Below, piece by piece: positions 1 to 12,998 of a stretch of 64,000 nucleotides of DNA. This DNA is from Coptis chinensis. Lineage: Eukaryota > Streptophyta > Magnoliopsida > Ranunculales > Ranunculaceae. The stretch spans positions 78,947,501 to 79,011,500 of the forward strand of contig CM027385.1 of assembly GCA_015680905.1 (NCBI GenBank), read 5' to 3'. The position numbers and the translations under genes are program-made. Within the stretch, counting starts at the first letter, position 1. Every line of letters begins with the position of its first letter. The notes beneath the pieces are model-generated. The model was not told the origin of the DNA. It did not search any database and saw only the letters and a list, made by a program, of their open reading frames with translations.

Positions 1-1977
1 AACAATGCTGGTTAGCCGTGCAAGCTTCCTCATGCTTCTCCATCTTCCCTATCACTGCTCTCTTAGCTGCTTCTCCCACCTCAAAGACTCCATTCCCAAG
101 CCCTACCAACGGAGAGAGGATTATCAACACATGCATGTCTCCCCTCGGACCAATCAGATATCAATACATCCGCAGGACGAAGTGTCGATCTGCTCTCATT
201 CGGATCAGTGAGAAAGTTAACAGGAGCCTCTTTCTTCACTTGTACCCCGGCCACCCCTTCAAAATGCATCATACAAAATGTTTCTAACATGATCATGTCC
301 ATTTAAAACCGGAAAATGTCTACAATGTCTTTGCATGGTCCCCAAAGGCATCTAATCTACTTTTTTGCATACAGGATAAAGACCCCGAGTCCAGTACTGA
401 GAGGAATCATAAGGCGGTACCCGAGAATGGCACGATACTCCACGTGACATACCGGCCCCAGTCCTCCATCGAATAGCAAGTAGAAAATCTTTTCAATGTT
501 CCGACTGCAAGCATCCAATGACTGCTTTCTGACGAGTAGAGAACTCAAACTCCCTCTCAAGACTAGCAACAATCTTACCATAAAAAGCTTCTGCCAAAAC
601 TTTTTGTGGTTTTGAGGGGACGGTAGCATTCACAGCCAGATAATCAAAGTCAAAATCGGGAAGACAGAGACGCAATGCATTGGTAGCATTACTAAGGATC
701 TCACCCATAGGCATTGGACCACAACTCCTAAGAATGTGGTTCTGAAGCTCTGAAGTTTGAAAACGGGAGGCTACAAAAGCAAAAGCAGAGACATCAGAGG
801 CACAATAGATACCTAACCCACCAAGGCGCAATAGAAGCTTCGCTAAACGCCACTGCAAATCACCGAAGCCAGGACCATCAGAAACTATAATGCCCTGCAA
901 AACCATGCGAATGTGCTGATCAAAAGTCTTAGCTGCCTCCCTAAAAAAAGGTGGTAGACAAGTATGAACTGCAAAAACCAATTTGGAGAGCCCAGCACAA
1001 GCTCGTAAAAGTGCTAACTCACACTGTGGATCCTCTAATGCAGCTAAACGGTCCATCGAAGTCATAGCCTTTTCAACACGCTTTACGAAAGCAAGACTCA
1101 TGACAAAAAGAATCGGTGCTAACTGCCCCTCAAGTAACGACCCCATGTTGAGGACAAGATAAATCGAAGGAAAGAGACCGGGGAGTGGAATGGCGCGGAT
1201 CCGATGATGGCCAAAATATCTCGGTCTTGGCCACATTAAGAACCAACCCATAAGAAGGCCCTTCTTCCCCGAATGATACGCAGAGCTGCATCCACTTGTT
1301 CTCAGATCCCCAACTAGAGTCCCATCATCTAAGTACCAAGCACGGAGCAATAATTGACAACTTGACCCGGATCGTAGAATCGAGGAGGGTGCAACACCGG
1401 TCTGAAGAGAAGGGGACCCAAAGGATCACCTTGCTGAACCCGTGGAGCGGACCATATGTAATCATCCCCAAGTATAATCTTGCGGTGACAATACAAAATA
1501 CTCGAACCAAGGGAAATAGCGGGGAGTAGCGAATCACGAACCTCTCTCAACATAGTAGTCCGATCCAACCATATTAAAGGCATTCTGAAAATCAACTAGT
1601 AACATAGAAAGAGATGTACTTCATCATTTAGCACATACCATGCGATTAACGGCCAAAATGCAAAATCTGCTTGTCATCTTGGGACACCAACCCCATCCTT
1701 AAAAATCCTGCAAAGTACCCTACCACCTATTTGGAAACCCCCTTTTTGCAATTTTGGAAACAAGACGTTTTGAACCATACCCACAGACTATCCAACGAAT
1801 CCCATTATCCTTTTTAAGAAGTGGACACACAGTAGTAACTCTCATAGAATCATTCTAGCTCTCCAGACATTGTCCACTGTAACCCTCATTCACCAATAAT
1901 AAGGCATCTAACAAGTTAGACTTGTCATAGGCTTGGGATTCATTGCATCCTGGCCCATCTAACAAGTCGCATGGTTA
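1..1977 (-). pseudogene. LINE-type reverse transcriptase, decayed
   Basis: Minus-strand pieces in several frames form the C-terminal two thirds of a plant non-LTR reverse transcriptase. From high to low coordinates I see a finger region (about 1700-1960) with KKDNGIRWIVCGYG and RLVSKIA, the palm motif VQQGDPLGPLLF (near 1420), the active-site motif YLDDG (near 1330), and a C-terminal tail with VEYRAILGYRLMIPL (near 430), NFLTDP, LRPADV and HACVD (90-220). This tail recurs in a widespread plant family of such proteins. The longest open piece is 493-1350. Frames change at about 300, 600, 1330 and 1600 and there are stops upstream, so it cannot make an intact protein. The C-terminus probably continues beyond base 1. 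The family call rests on remembered motifs; the reverse transcriptase call is firm. Confidence 0.75.
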
Positions 1978-1982
1978 GGAAC
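1978..1982. repeat. Left target-site duplication GGAAC
   Basis: The 5 bp GGAAC directly precedes the 5' LTR and is repeated at 14415-14419 directly after the 3' LTR. Five base pairs is the usual duplication length for plant LTR elements. Confidence 0.75.
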
Positions 1983-3382
1983 CGATAAGAGCCCAAAACT
2001 GTAGTTTTAACCCCTTAATAATCATCTTGTTAGACCAATTATGTGAATAATAAGTAAGAGTTAACACTGATTCACAGCGTTTTTATGCATTTCAGGGCTT
2101 CAAAGTCCATTATGTGCGAAATGTACCACTTTAGCGAGATAAAGGAGCAAAAGTCAGCAGAACTTCCGAAGCCGTATTTTGGACTCGGACCTCGAATTGG
2201 GCATACCTTATGTCAAAACGACCGCTCGGAAAGAGCTTTGCAATGGTCCAAGCCTTGACCCAATCAGAGGAGCAGAAGTGGACGAAAAGTCTGTGGAAGT
2301 CAACTGCAGCTGAAGAGGCCTTTTGGATCGAAGAATTGGGTTTTGGGCCCGATTCTCGCCCAAACCCCCCGGCCCAAGCCCATGCACGAATTTTGGATCT
2401 GAATGTATAAGAACAAAAGCTTAAGTCTTTGTTAATGGTAGATTAATGGTAGATTAATTAGTAGAGAATTAGGGTTCATAGCTTAGAATAGAAAGTAGCC
2501 ATTAAAATAGCTTCTAGATCTAGATTTAATTGTTTTCTTTAATTAGTTTTAAATCCCTTATTAGATTAAACCTTTGAATCTTGTTCTTCATTTGATTAGA
2601 TCAATAAAGTAGTATTCTTTATCCATTTCGATTTTGTCAATTCCAATTTTAGATCTAATTTCAATTTATGTCCTTAGTTCAATTTAGTCATTAAATTAGA
2701 TTTCATTATTGTTTAATTAAATAAATTTCAATGCTTTATATTATGTTTAGTTTTAATATAAATGGAAATGATTATGAATGATTCAAGGCTAAACCTCCAT
2801 TAGAGGGGTTGTGAAGCCTTGATGAAAGCTTTCGATTCCGATTATCGTAGAGTCGCCGATTTTCCATTCCACTCTAGAAATGATTAGTTCACCATGAGAA
2901 TGGGTTTAATTGTTCACATGCTAGTTATAAATTGGTAGAAATGCCATGTATAATTAGGGATTAGGAATAACCAAATTGTTCCCGAAGGCAGCTTCATTCG
3001 ATTACTTAATTTATTCGTCCGTTAGTGGATTAAGTTGAGTTAAGGTGGAATCAATCCCCCTCTAACTCCTTATCATAGAATCAACGTAGCATTCCCTTAG
3101 TTGACCGATAAGTTTACTAGTTGCATCTTGTGGGTAGTTGCATCGTAGTATAAATTCCCTTCGAAAACTCTCATAGACTTAAAAACGACTAGTTAGATTA
3201 GAAACATCCATGCTAGAGCACTAGGAGTGGAACTTAACTTTATCTACTCCCCTATATCTCAATTGGTTGAGAGAGAAAAATTCTTTGATAAACAAGATAG
3301 CATCAAGTAAAAGTTTAGTTTACTTACGTTTTGGATTCATCGTTCATTTCAATAGGTAGACTATTCATTTAACTCTTTATCA
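1983..3382 (+). repeat. 5' LTR
   Basis: About 1,400 bp, matching 12999-14414 over nearly all its length by eye, with scattered substitutions and single-base gaps. It contains an AT-rich stretch at 2440-2760 where a promoter and polyadenylation region would be expected. The sequence just inside, from 3383, has a GGGGCC core that could be a decayed primer-binding site of the TGGCGCC type. Confidence 0.88.
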
Positions 3383-3399
3383 AATGGGGCCATCTTAGT

Positions 3400-3963
3400 T
3401 GCACTTTATCATTGTTTTCATAATAGAATTAGTAATTTTAAGTCCCATTTCACCCACCCACCCTTGTTTGATTCATACCGTGGTTGCCGCTTTCAGTTTT
3501 GGAAAAATTCATGAAAACGCGACTTTGGCCACGCTTCAAAGAGAGCGCTGACGCGCTATCTTTTGGACTTCTCGCTTATACACCGCCACGCTTCAAAGAG
3601 AGCGACCCGCCTATCTTACCAAAGACTTTACACTTGCCAGCCAGCCTAAAGAGAGCGCGACCTTCTTCTTTCGAGCTCGACTTTGCCTTGAAGCCTATGC
3701 TAAGATAGAAGCCGCCAGCGCCCTTCCCCGAAAATTCCGGGATTTCCACGGGGTGATTCAAACTTCGAATTGTCAAGTTTTTCGTTGTTCTATTCTCTTA
3801 TAAACACTGAACACGCGTACACAAGACGCTATTCATAAGCGAAGCAAGGACGCAATCGGTATTTCCTTCTTCCCACACCTCGCATCTCCTGTTAGAGGTT
3901 TATACTAGTATATCAGAATTGTTTGGAGTGTTGCATGTGTAGTTAAGCTCGACTTAGTCTTGC
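3400..3963 (+). other. Leader of the LTR element
   Basis: Untranslated leader between the 5' LTR and the first gag ATG. It contains a short repeated segment with the core CTTCAAAGAGAGCG near 3535 and 3590, and a diverged third copy near 3647. No gene is seen here. Confidence 0.55.
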
Positions 3964-5700
3964 ATGAGATTAAGGTCTGGTCGTACAAAAACACCAAACG
4001 TAAATACACAACAACATCAACAATCAAGTCTATCTAGTATACCACACACTACACCTCTAACTACTATCACACACACCATACCTGATATAATGGGGGAAGA
4101 AAGAGAGACTCCTCTCTCGGACTTCTACAAAGCCTTGAGCGATAGCCCCAAATCTTGCATCGTTCTAGCAAACCCAAATGGGGATTTCGAATCCCTCCAA
4201 ATATTTTAATTTGTTACCCGCTTTTCATGGTTTAGACCATGAAAAACCTTACCAAAGATATCGTAGGATTGAACAAGTCCTAACAACATTCCACCATCCT
4301 ACGGTTGGTTGAACAAATTAAATTAAGGGGTATTCCCCTTCACCTTAGCCCGATAAGGCGTCTTGGTTAACTCGCCCAAGCGCTAATTCGTGGACTCGTG
4401 GGCTAAACTTGTTCAACCGCTTATGGAACATTTTACCCACCCCTAAAAGACGGATGAGATGCTTTCTAAGATTCATTTCTTTTCGACAAAATCCTCATGA
4501 AACATTTTCAGAGGCTTGGAATCGCTTTCACCGATCGCTTATAGAGTGTCCACATCATAACTTAGCAAAAGACACGCTAGTTCGTGCCTTTTTCAAAGGA
4601 CTTCAACATCACCATAAAGAAGTCCTTGACATAATGAATGGGGTAGTTTCTTAAACAAAGGAGCCTCTGAGGCTTATAAATTTTAGAGGACCAAACTAAG
4701 CTGCGTAATAATAATTGGGGTAGTGACGATTACTCCCGCCCGCTAGTTCTTCTTCCACGCTTAAGGCTACCAAGATGTTTGAGGTTAAATCGATCCCGAG
4801 CTTAAAACTCTAATTGAATCCCTCACAAAAAGGTAGATGCCATTTCAGACAACAAAAAGCCAATCCCCGTTATGAATGTAAATTCAAATCCATGTAGTTT
4901 CATTGAGCCCCGAGCATCCCTAATCCCATCGTCTCTATAGCCTATGAACAAGCTTGTTCCATTAATAGTGAACCTAACGCCCGCGAGACAAAATCCCAAC
5001 TTCGGTTGGAGAAATAACCAAAACGCCACACCTCAAGCGGTACAATCATCAATATGTTAGGCTAACGCAGAAAGCTTTAACCAAGCCCCACTACGACAAG
5101 GATGGGTCGGGGTAATTTTAATAATTATAACAACCAAGTGCAACCTCGACAAGGTCAAGCACAAGGTCAAGGTAATTATAATAATTATAATGCTAATAGA
5201 GGTATCGTTCCTAAATAATAACTATCAAAATCCACCAATAAATAATTCACGGAAATAGTTCCAAAGAATACCACCCGTGACCACTACACCCACACAACCG
5301 ATCGTCTTGACACCTTTATACAAGTGAGCCAAAACTTTTCAAACCATGGCTCAATCCAACCAACAAATTTCTACAATCCAGAACTAATTTAACCCAACAA
5401 ATGGTTGGCTCAAGATAAAGCCCAAACCAAAGGTGTGTTTCCGTGTAACGCAATACCTAATCCTAAAACAACAAACACGACCTTTGAGGTAACGGATAAT
5501 ACTAGTAATGAATATGAAAATGTAGGTGAGATAAATGCAATCACCACTCTCGCTTCCTCGCAGAGTGGTTGATAACAAGGTAACTATGCCTATAGTTACC
5601 CCACCAAGAGTCCCTACACCGCTATATTACTAGATAATGAAATAGAAACCCAAGAGCCTACCACCGTAGAGGTCCCGCCATAACACAACCTAAGAAACTA
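3964..5700 (+). pseudogene. Athila-type gag polyprotein, decayed
   Basis: Starts MRLRSGRTKTPN at 3964, a start typical of this group, and is open to 4209. After a frame change the conserved gag core continues: LLPAFHGL (near 4215) and then FRQNPHETFSEAWNRFHR with LIECPHHN at 4480-4560, which matches the retrotransposon gag domain that forms the particle. The last open piece ends at 4654. Beyond it (5100-5300) are Asn- and Gln-rich remnants of the gag C-terminus. Several frameshifts and stops make it inactive. Confidence 0.75.
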
Positions 5701-6029
5701 AAAGCTACGGTTAAACATCCAGAGATACCATTGCTAAATATAGACGTAAAACCACCGCTTCCACAAAAATTAGCCATGTTAACTAAGGATACAAATTATG
5801 AGGAGATTAGGGATGTTTTAAGAATCTAACTATAAACCTTCCCTTCCTCGAGCTATTAAAAAAGCTACCACATCATGCTAAGTTTCTTAAGGAATTGTGG
5901 TACTACTAGGCGAAGACAAATATACCAAAAGACGCTTTTTTACGAGAACAATTCCCAACCTTATCCAACATAATGGAATTGTTAAGTACAAGGACCCCGG
6001 TCGCCCTATCATCGCATAATGCACCTTAG

Positions 6030-6340
6030 GAGATTCCTATACGACGACCATCGCTATTAGACACGGGGGCTAGTGTTAACTTACTCCCATTTTATTTGTA
6101 TAGACAAATAGGTCTAGACAAAATGCAACCCACTAAAATGACGCTTGCAATTAGTCGATCGGCTATTAAGTATCCTAAGGGTGTAGTCGAAAATGTGTTG
6201 GTAAAAGTTCAGATTTCTACTATCCGCTGATTTTGTAGTCCTCGATACGGTCGCTAACCACTGGGTCCGATCATTTTAGGGCGCCCCTTCTTGGCAACCG
6301 CCAATGCGCTCATTAATTGCCGTGATGGTTCAATGTCCAT
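6030..6340 (+). pseudogene. Retroviral-type aspartic protease domain, decayed
   Basis: At 6057 the plus strand reads LDTGASVNLLPFYLYRQ, the catalytic Asp-Thr-Gly motif of the retrotransposon protease. About 70 codons on, near 6275, comes a frame with GAPLLATANALINCRDG, the conserved end of the domain. A stop and a frame change separate the halves. No reverse transcriptase follows in the next 1.8 kb, although in an intact element it would start here. Confidence 0.7.
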
Positions 6341-6359
6341 GTCTTTTGGCCATCTTGTG

Positions 6360-8250
6360 CTTTGTTGAAGTCAATGTTTTAAAACAAGGACACAAAGCAT
6401 TACCCGATCGCCTATGGATGGAGAGGTTAGCATGATCGAGAGCTTTGCTCGAGATTATTTCAACAACACGCTCCCCGATAGTCATATGCCCAAAATTCTT
6501 TCCTTTGGAAAGTCGACTCCAATATTTTCTTTCCTACACTAGTCGATACACATGTTATTGACGAGGATGGGATAGATGACTTTCTCAAAGGCGTGAGGAC
6601 TACCATAGTAATGTGGATATGACCAATCTAGATGGGAATTTGATGAGTTTCTTCGAGTAGGTGACAATTCACCCTATCAAGAACTAACTAGCACAACAAC
6701 CACCTCGATGCCCCTCCTTCCACCCTTTCAAAGGAACCCGAAGTTTGCACTCGATCCCTGTTGTTTCTTTCAGGCTCTATAATTTTTAAATCCTCCTAAC
6801 AAACAGATACTTCGTAAGGACAAACTTTGTGACACCTTCATTTTCAAAATTGAGACAAATTCCTACACACACAATGAATGAGTTCGGTGCTAAAACCAAA
6901 TCCTCATTGGTACAAGTCGCCTTTCTAAAACTTATCCATATCTACCATATTCTCTACAACCATTCACTTTTCCACACTTATTTACTAGAACACCCACTCA
7001 TTCAAAAATGAAAAATAAGGTGCATGATAGGTTACACAATAGGGTTACCCAACTTTTTGATTCCACTAGGGTGAAGTCGTAGGAAATCTTGGTGTTTCAT
7101 TGTATTTGGATATGTTTGTCTGATATTTATTTATGGAATGATCCACAACTATTTCGGTTGTTGATATATGATCAACCGCATGTTCATACATATGTTTTAG
7201 ATAAAGTCTTGAGTATCCGACTATAAACGACTCAAATTTCTGGGTTGGTGCATTTCCTTTTCATTCCAATATATTGGTGAGTGCACCATTAAGGTAACCG
7301 GCCCCTCCCTATGGAGTGTGTGGTCGTAAGTACCGGATCCTAAGTCCACGGTTCACATAGTTCACGCTTTCCACTCTTGCATGTTTTCTCGGATTTTGAG
7401 TCATGTTTCTCTATGGTGTGAATTATGTCTTTATTGCTTATTGTTTTTCCTTCTAAAACTAAAATAAAAAAAAAAAATAAAATAAACATAGTAATCTATG
7501 AAGTCTCTCGAATCGACTTTAAAAGACCATCGCTAAAAACAAATTTTCTAAATTCTTGTAAAAAATTTGTTTGGGGTGGGTGTTCGTGTTTCCGCACTAA
7601 ATGTTTTATGTCCCACTAGAGTTGCTTTAGGGCCGTTTTATTGTATTACGATTCGGATTGACATGATCTATTAATTTAGAGTTCATTCGTTCGCGATAAC
7701 TTACGCCATGCACGCACTTCGAGGCGTTTTCCACTATCTCATATGTCATCCGAAGTCGGAATAGAGTGTTTTATGGATCATTGGATAGGAAATTCTCTCC
7801 TGATCATTTCCATATCTCATTTCGCAAATATCGGACCGTAACGGCTGGAATTTTGATTTGAAATTCGCGAAAAAAAAAAAAATCTAAAAAATCGAAAATT
7901 TTGATTTTGGGCTTGGGCCCAACTTCATGCCCACCACATGGATGGAGAGCGCCTTTTACATTCTCACGACAGTTCATCGTTTCATCTTCCATTAACGCCA
8001 TTACCAAGCTCCAAACCTAAAAGAAAATCAAAATAAAAAGAAAATACAAACAACCCACGCCAAAAATCAAATCCAAACCTCAAATCGACTTCAAAACACC
8101 AACCATCACTACCACCACCGATTTCTATTATCAAAACCACCGAAATTTAAAATTTTTTTGGTGCTGCCGCCACCACGCCACCACCACCATTGTTCTTAAA
8201 GTCGGTCAAGCTAAACCACCACCACCACATCCTATATAAACCCCAATCGA
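6360..8250 (+). other. Internal LTR-element sequence without a recognisable gene
   Basis: Where polymerase and integrase would lie in a complete element, I see only short open stretches with many stops and an AT-rich segment at 7440-7560. No polymerase or integrase motif was found in either strand. Confidence 0.5.
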
Positions 8251-8257
8251 CATTTCA

Positions 8258-9387
8258 AAAACTAGATGGCTCAACGCCGTATTATACCGGAGCAGATTTT
8301 CACCCGACCATTTCGCCCGCTTTTACGGTGAAATGGCTAGTAGAGACTGGAATAGTCTCGGTACTTTCGACCGAAGACTTCTACCATGAAGACTTGGTCG
8401 ACGGTTCTACAACACCCGGAGTTGGAGGGGAGTAAGATTTTGTGTTGGTGAGGAAGAAGAAGAGGGAGTTGACTACGGGTCGGATCGTTGGTGAGATTCT
8501 AGGCATTCCGCCTAGAATCAATCTGATGCCGTAATACAGATCCCCAGTTTGATGGGTTGAGCCGCTGATGGGCGCATCGTCATCAATGGGAGCTACAATC
8601 CAAACTCCCATCAGGCGCGCCAAGCTTCTCGAGGACCAACCAACCGGCTACTGACCCGTTGGATTGGTCGGAATGTCCTAGGCAAGGACAAGGTCGGATG
8701 ATCGGTCCGACTGCCTCCACGCCCTATGGATACTCCAGAGCTGGAGTACGATTTCTCGTATCCCGAGTTTTTGCTCAACATAATCGAGGGATCGGACGGT
8801 CGTTGGCACCTCTTCCCGTGCTTATCACTAAGATCATGTTGAAGATGAAGGCAACTCCGCCCGAGAGGATTTACATTACCCCCGCGGGGAACCCGTATTT
8901 ATAGGGGAGTGTGTCCAACAAGTCCGAAATTGCCCGGATAGGGAACAGGAGGAGGAGGAGGAGGGGGGGATGATGAGTCGGAGGGAGGATGAGGAGGATG
9001 GCACCTGCTTTGATACGGATGCCTTCCGTGAGGTGTTGGTCTGATGTCGAGCGATGACTATGCTACATAGGGGCATCGCGTTCACTCAACACACTCTCGG
9101 CAGACCCTCCGACTCGACAGCCCACCATTCACCACAACTTCGAGCTCGCGACCCGGAGGGAGGATGAGAGATGGAGAGGAAGCCAGGTCGGTTTGGAAGC
9201 CCATATGCTAGCAGTGCTATCCCAGCACGCTTCCCACCTCATACGCCTCTCGAGGACACAAACTACTAGGCATGAGCGTCGTCGACGGAGGACGACTCGC
9301 TGCCGGACCTTCTCGGAGCCAGAGCCACCACCGAAGATCAGACTCGCCACCAAACCGCGGGTGGTGTTTAGAGAGGATGAGCAGTGA
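8258..9387 (+). pseudogene. Decayed second coding block, possibly the plant transposon protein domain of Athila-like elements
   Basis: Plus-strand pieces in changing frames: an ATG at about 8265 followed by MAQRRIIPEQIF, then a segment with DYGS and LGIPP-type sequence (8470-8530), then MDTPELEYDFSYPEF and PLPVLITKIML (8730-8840), a GGA-rich stretch (8947-8995), and an Arg-rich end with a stop near 9387. The order loosely recalls the putative plant transposon protein domain found in the 3' part of many Athila-like elements. The match is by memory and weak; it could also be a captured sequence. Confidence 0.4.
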
Positions 9388-10199
9388 TAGTCCTTTTATT
9401 TATGTTTTAGTAGTTGTTGTTTTATTTACTTTTGTTGTCTTTATTGTAATGTAATTTTTATTTCAAGAATGTGAATCTTGTAGTGATACTCCAAAATGAA
9501 ATTTTAATATAAGGGTTCATTTTCATTTTGTGTGCTTGTGTCATATCGACCCCACCTTCCCAACTTGTTTGGGGGTGGTTTGATTATTTCAAGTCTGTAT
9601 TTTTATAAAAACCCTAGTGTTAGAATTTCTTCATGGAGTAATGTGAAAATATGGTAGTTTAGGCATATCCGTGATTGAGAATCATTGTAGGATGAAATCT
9701 AGATTAAATAGGTATATTCAGTCATAAAATCCAAATAAAAGATAATCTGGGTTTGAATTAGAATCCGTGATACGAAGTTGTTTCCGCTTTTCGAGTTTGG
9801 AAATTTTAGGATTTCCTGAACTGCCCGAATTAGTTTTGGCAACTTTCCGATCCATTCTAGCAACTTTATACCTATATAAACTTGATACAATCTATCCTAA
9901 CAACTCACACTACACCTAAACTCCATCATTCACCCTTCAAACCCGCGATTCCCACGCTTCGACTTCATTTTCGCAATTCGCAGAACTCGAGGCTGCGCCG
10001 CTTCTAGTTAGAGGCCTTCTACTCTAAAATTCTGTCGAAAAATTTGGTCGAGGCCAGCGCGCTAGTCGAGTCGAATTCGCTAAGTTACTGGAAATCAAAA
10101 TATACAAAGATACCAACGCTTCTAAGTTGAAGCGCCCGACTTTCCTGGACCAGAAATTTTCCAGTTTTTCGAAGTAGTTTCCGAGTCATTCGTAGCTAT

Positions 10200-11160
10200 T
10201 CCAAAGCGTAATTTTGAGATGACATCTCCAATATTGATACCGAACAGTCTTTTCGAGATTTGTTCCAAAGCACTACTTACGGTGCTTGGTTTCATGAGGT
10301 GATCACATATGTTGTTGGGAACCTCTTATGGTAAGACCGGGTGAAATTTATTCTCCAAAGACTTGCATCTTATTTTTATAATAACTGCATTTTCTTTGAG
10401 AGACCGGATGGAGAACAAGTGTTCTCCATCAACATTGACAATGAACCAATGGAGATTACCGGGTTCTTGCTAGCATTTGTTCTTGGACTTGCTATGCCCG
10501 GCCGAGATACAAGACCCATGGTGCTATTGGGTCGATAATATGCATGTCTACACCTATGAGTCTTTGCACGAGGCTTATGGGGCGTGCATTTTCCAGATTG
10601 AGGACCAAGGGGACTATAACGTTGCCGCTTAGTAGCCCCGTCCATGAACATAGGAACTGTTATGTTTTGGATAATGCTAAACATTTTAGGGGAATGGCGT
10701 TTTTCTTACGTGAATGACGACGCCACTTGCAGCGTTTTCCTTGCTTTAGCCAATGGACGCCGGTTCTATGACCTTCCCGTAACTTTGATGTCTAGTTTAG
10801 CACGAGCCTATACCATGAGGCATAAGTACCTTCTTATGCCTGTTCTAATTTCAATATTATGCTATGTTTCTTTCCCTGTTTTTGTACACGCTTTCACGGA
10901 TTGGATTAAGGTAGACACGGTGCGACCCACCAATAGTATTATCCGATCTTTCCGTGCAATGACTTGGCATGGGTGGCGGATACAACCTCACCCCAGTTGC
11001 ACCCTACACCCCATCGGACCAAGTGGCACTTAATAGGTTAGCAACCATAGATGATAAATGGCGTGAAGCCCGGCAAATTATCATAGCATGGCAGATCGCT
11101 GAAGGAACCTCACTTCTTTATAGAAGTAGAGGATGACGAAGATGACGAATAACAACGAGT
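10200..11160 (+). pseudogene. Decayed third coding block, function unknown
   Basis: Open pieces at 10341-10538 and 10644-11033, with a stretch near 10990-11110 that reads APYTPSDQVALNRLATIDD and ends in an acidic tail just before 11160. Composition looks protein-coding and frames change several times. I do not recognise the family. Its position between the second block and the 3' LTR matches where Athila-like elements keep an envelope-like or extra open reading frame. Confidence 0.35.
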
Positions 11161-12998
11161 GGAGGTAAGTTTTAGTTTCGTTTGTGTCCGCTTATGTCCC
11201 AAGCAATTTAATTAAGTTAACCCCATAATGGGTGGAACTCTTATAGAGTTCGCGTCGGTTTTATTTCCTATATTAGTGCGCTCTAACATTGTTTTGCGGA
11301 TGTTTCTCAATTTCACGCTTCAATGGTATTTTTCCTACCCTCTTTATTTACAATGCTTTGAGGACAAAGCATGCTTCTTGTTTTCAGGGGGCATAGAATC
11401 ACGTGTAATTAAGACATCTGTTAGGATATAGATATATATAATATGCATTTGTTTTCGAGTTAAAATTTCAAAAATTTAAAAATATAAATAAATAAGTTTA
11501 TGCTATACACTTAGGAATATTGGTATTGTTTTCTTTCTCCATGCTCTTAACAATCTAGAAGTCTCACATAGTTGTTGCATCAGAATAATTGTTAGAAACT
11601 TAGGTTAATACTGTAGGTAATAATCTTTGCATCTATCTATAAATATATTACATGAGTATCTATGATTGTTAGCAGTAAGTTTCTGAAATCTAGGCTAGAG
11701 TACTTATTCTACAAATCCTGTGAGAATATAGCCTAAAGCCTTATATGAGCGAAACATTTGAGAAATGACACAAGGGAGAAGTAAAATCCGGATAGAGAAA
11801 TCACACGTCCACTTGCTTGATCACTAAACCATATCCTAAGTGAGAATTTAGGCGCTTGATTTTGGATCGATATAGCCGTAAATTCAAACCTATGAATTAT
11901 TTTCCGCTAGTCACCACTCGAGCCTTTCTCTAGCCTTCCATACACCACAATTCCTTTACCCTGTTACAAAACAAAAAAAAAAAAAAAAAAAAAAAGAGAA
12001 TAAATCAACCTACCCAATTTAGAATAAGTCTGAGAATAGAATGAGTGAAGAAAGAAGAAGAGAAAAACCTGTGTAAACAAAAATTGTTACTTGCTTCAGA
12101 AAATAAAGAAAAAAAAGTTTCCATCCAAAGAAAAGAAAAATAGAAATAAAATAAAAAACTCCAAAAAAAAAAAAAAAATAGAATAAAAAGGAGTCAAAAG
12201 CCAAAGAAAAGAAAAAGAAAAAAATATGGCTAAGGATGGAAACAAAGTATAGAAGCAAAAGAAAATAACAAGGTTTTCTCTAAGTTACATAATAATGTGA
12301 AGACTCTATTATCTCGGACTTGTCCTTTTGAATATCCATTTCCTTCCTTCTTAAACCATCTCCTAATCCCCGTAACACCTAATAAAGACCTCTAGCTCAA
12401 TTAGGAATAGGTTAGTGTGATAGTAAGTGGCGATGTGTTTGATTGACCCCGCTTCCTTGTTGTCATTGAGATTGTAAGGTAAAGTGTGCCCACCACCGTT
12501 AATCGGAGTAGCTAAAACTTGAGTGCAAAAAATCAGAGTGTTGTTTCTTGACTATTATTGTGAGAACCTATTTAAGGACGCTTATTCCGAAGTTCTCGAA
12601 ACAAACCCGCTAAACATTTGATAAGATTTACTATCAGTATATATGTTTATTGTAGATGATTGATTATTATGCATATATTAACTTAGGGTTTTGACCGGTT
12701 ATTCTTATGTAATTGCTAGAGAGATGTATAGATAGTTGAGCATGAATAAGGAAACAATAGTTTATTTTCTTAGTCGTTGTAGTATAGATGAAGTTTGTGA
12801 AAGTACCTTCATTGGAAAACTCTCACGAGGTTATAACTCGTCCACTAGGGAATTCCTAGTGGTTTAAGCGCCTTGTTGCATATGGTCAATGCAATCGCGA
12901 CTCAGTGAAACGAGAGTAGTTAGAACTCCATTTTGGTCACTTATTCTAATTTCTCATATTTGCTTGAGGACAAGCAAAATGTTTGTTTTTGGGTGGTT
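11161..12998 (+). other. 3' untranslated part of the LTR element with polypurine-like tract
   Basis: AT-rich, with A-runs at 11974-11994 and 12166-12178, and no gene. Just before the 3' LTR comes CTTGAGGACAAGCAAAATG and then a GGGTGG run (12963-12998), the usual arrangement before the LTR in plant gypsy elements. Similar motifs occur further upstream: TTTGGGGGTGGTTTGAT near 9570 and TTTGAGGACAAAGCATG near 11357. Confidence 0.55.

Noticed and set aside
12019..12258. Phe-rich minus-strand open frame
   Set aside because: It is the complement of A-rich low-complexity sequence within the LTR element.
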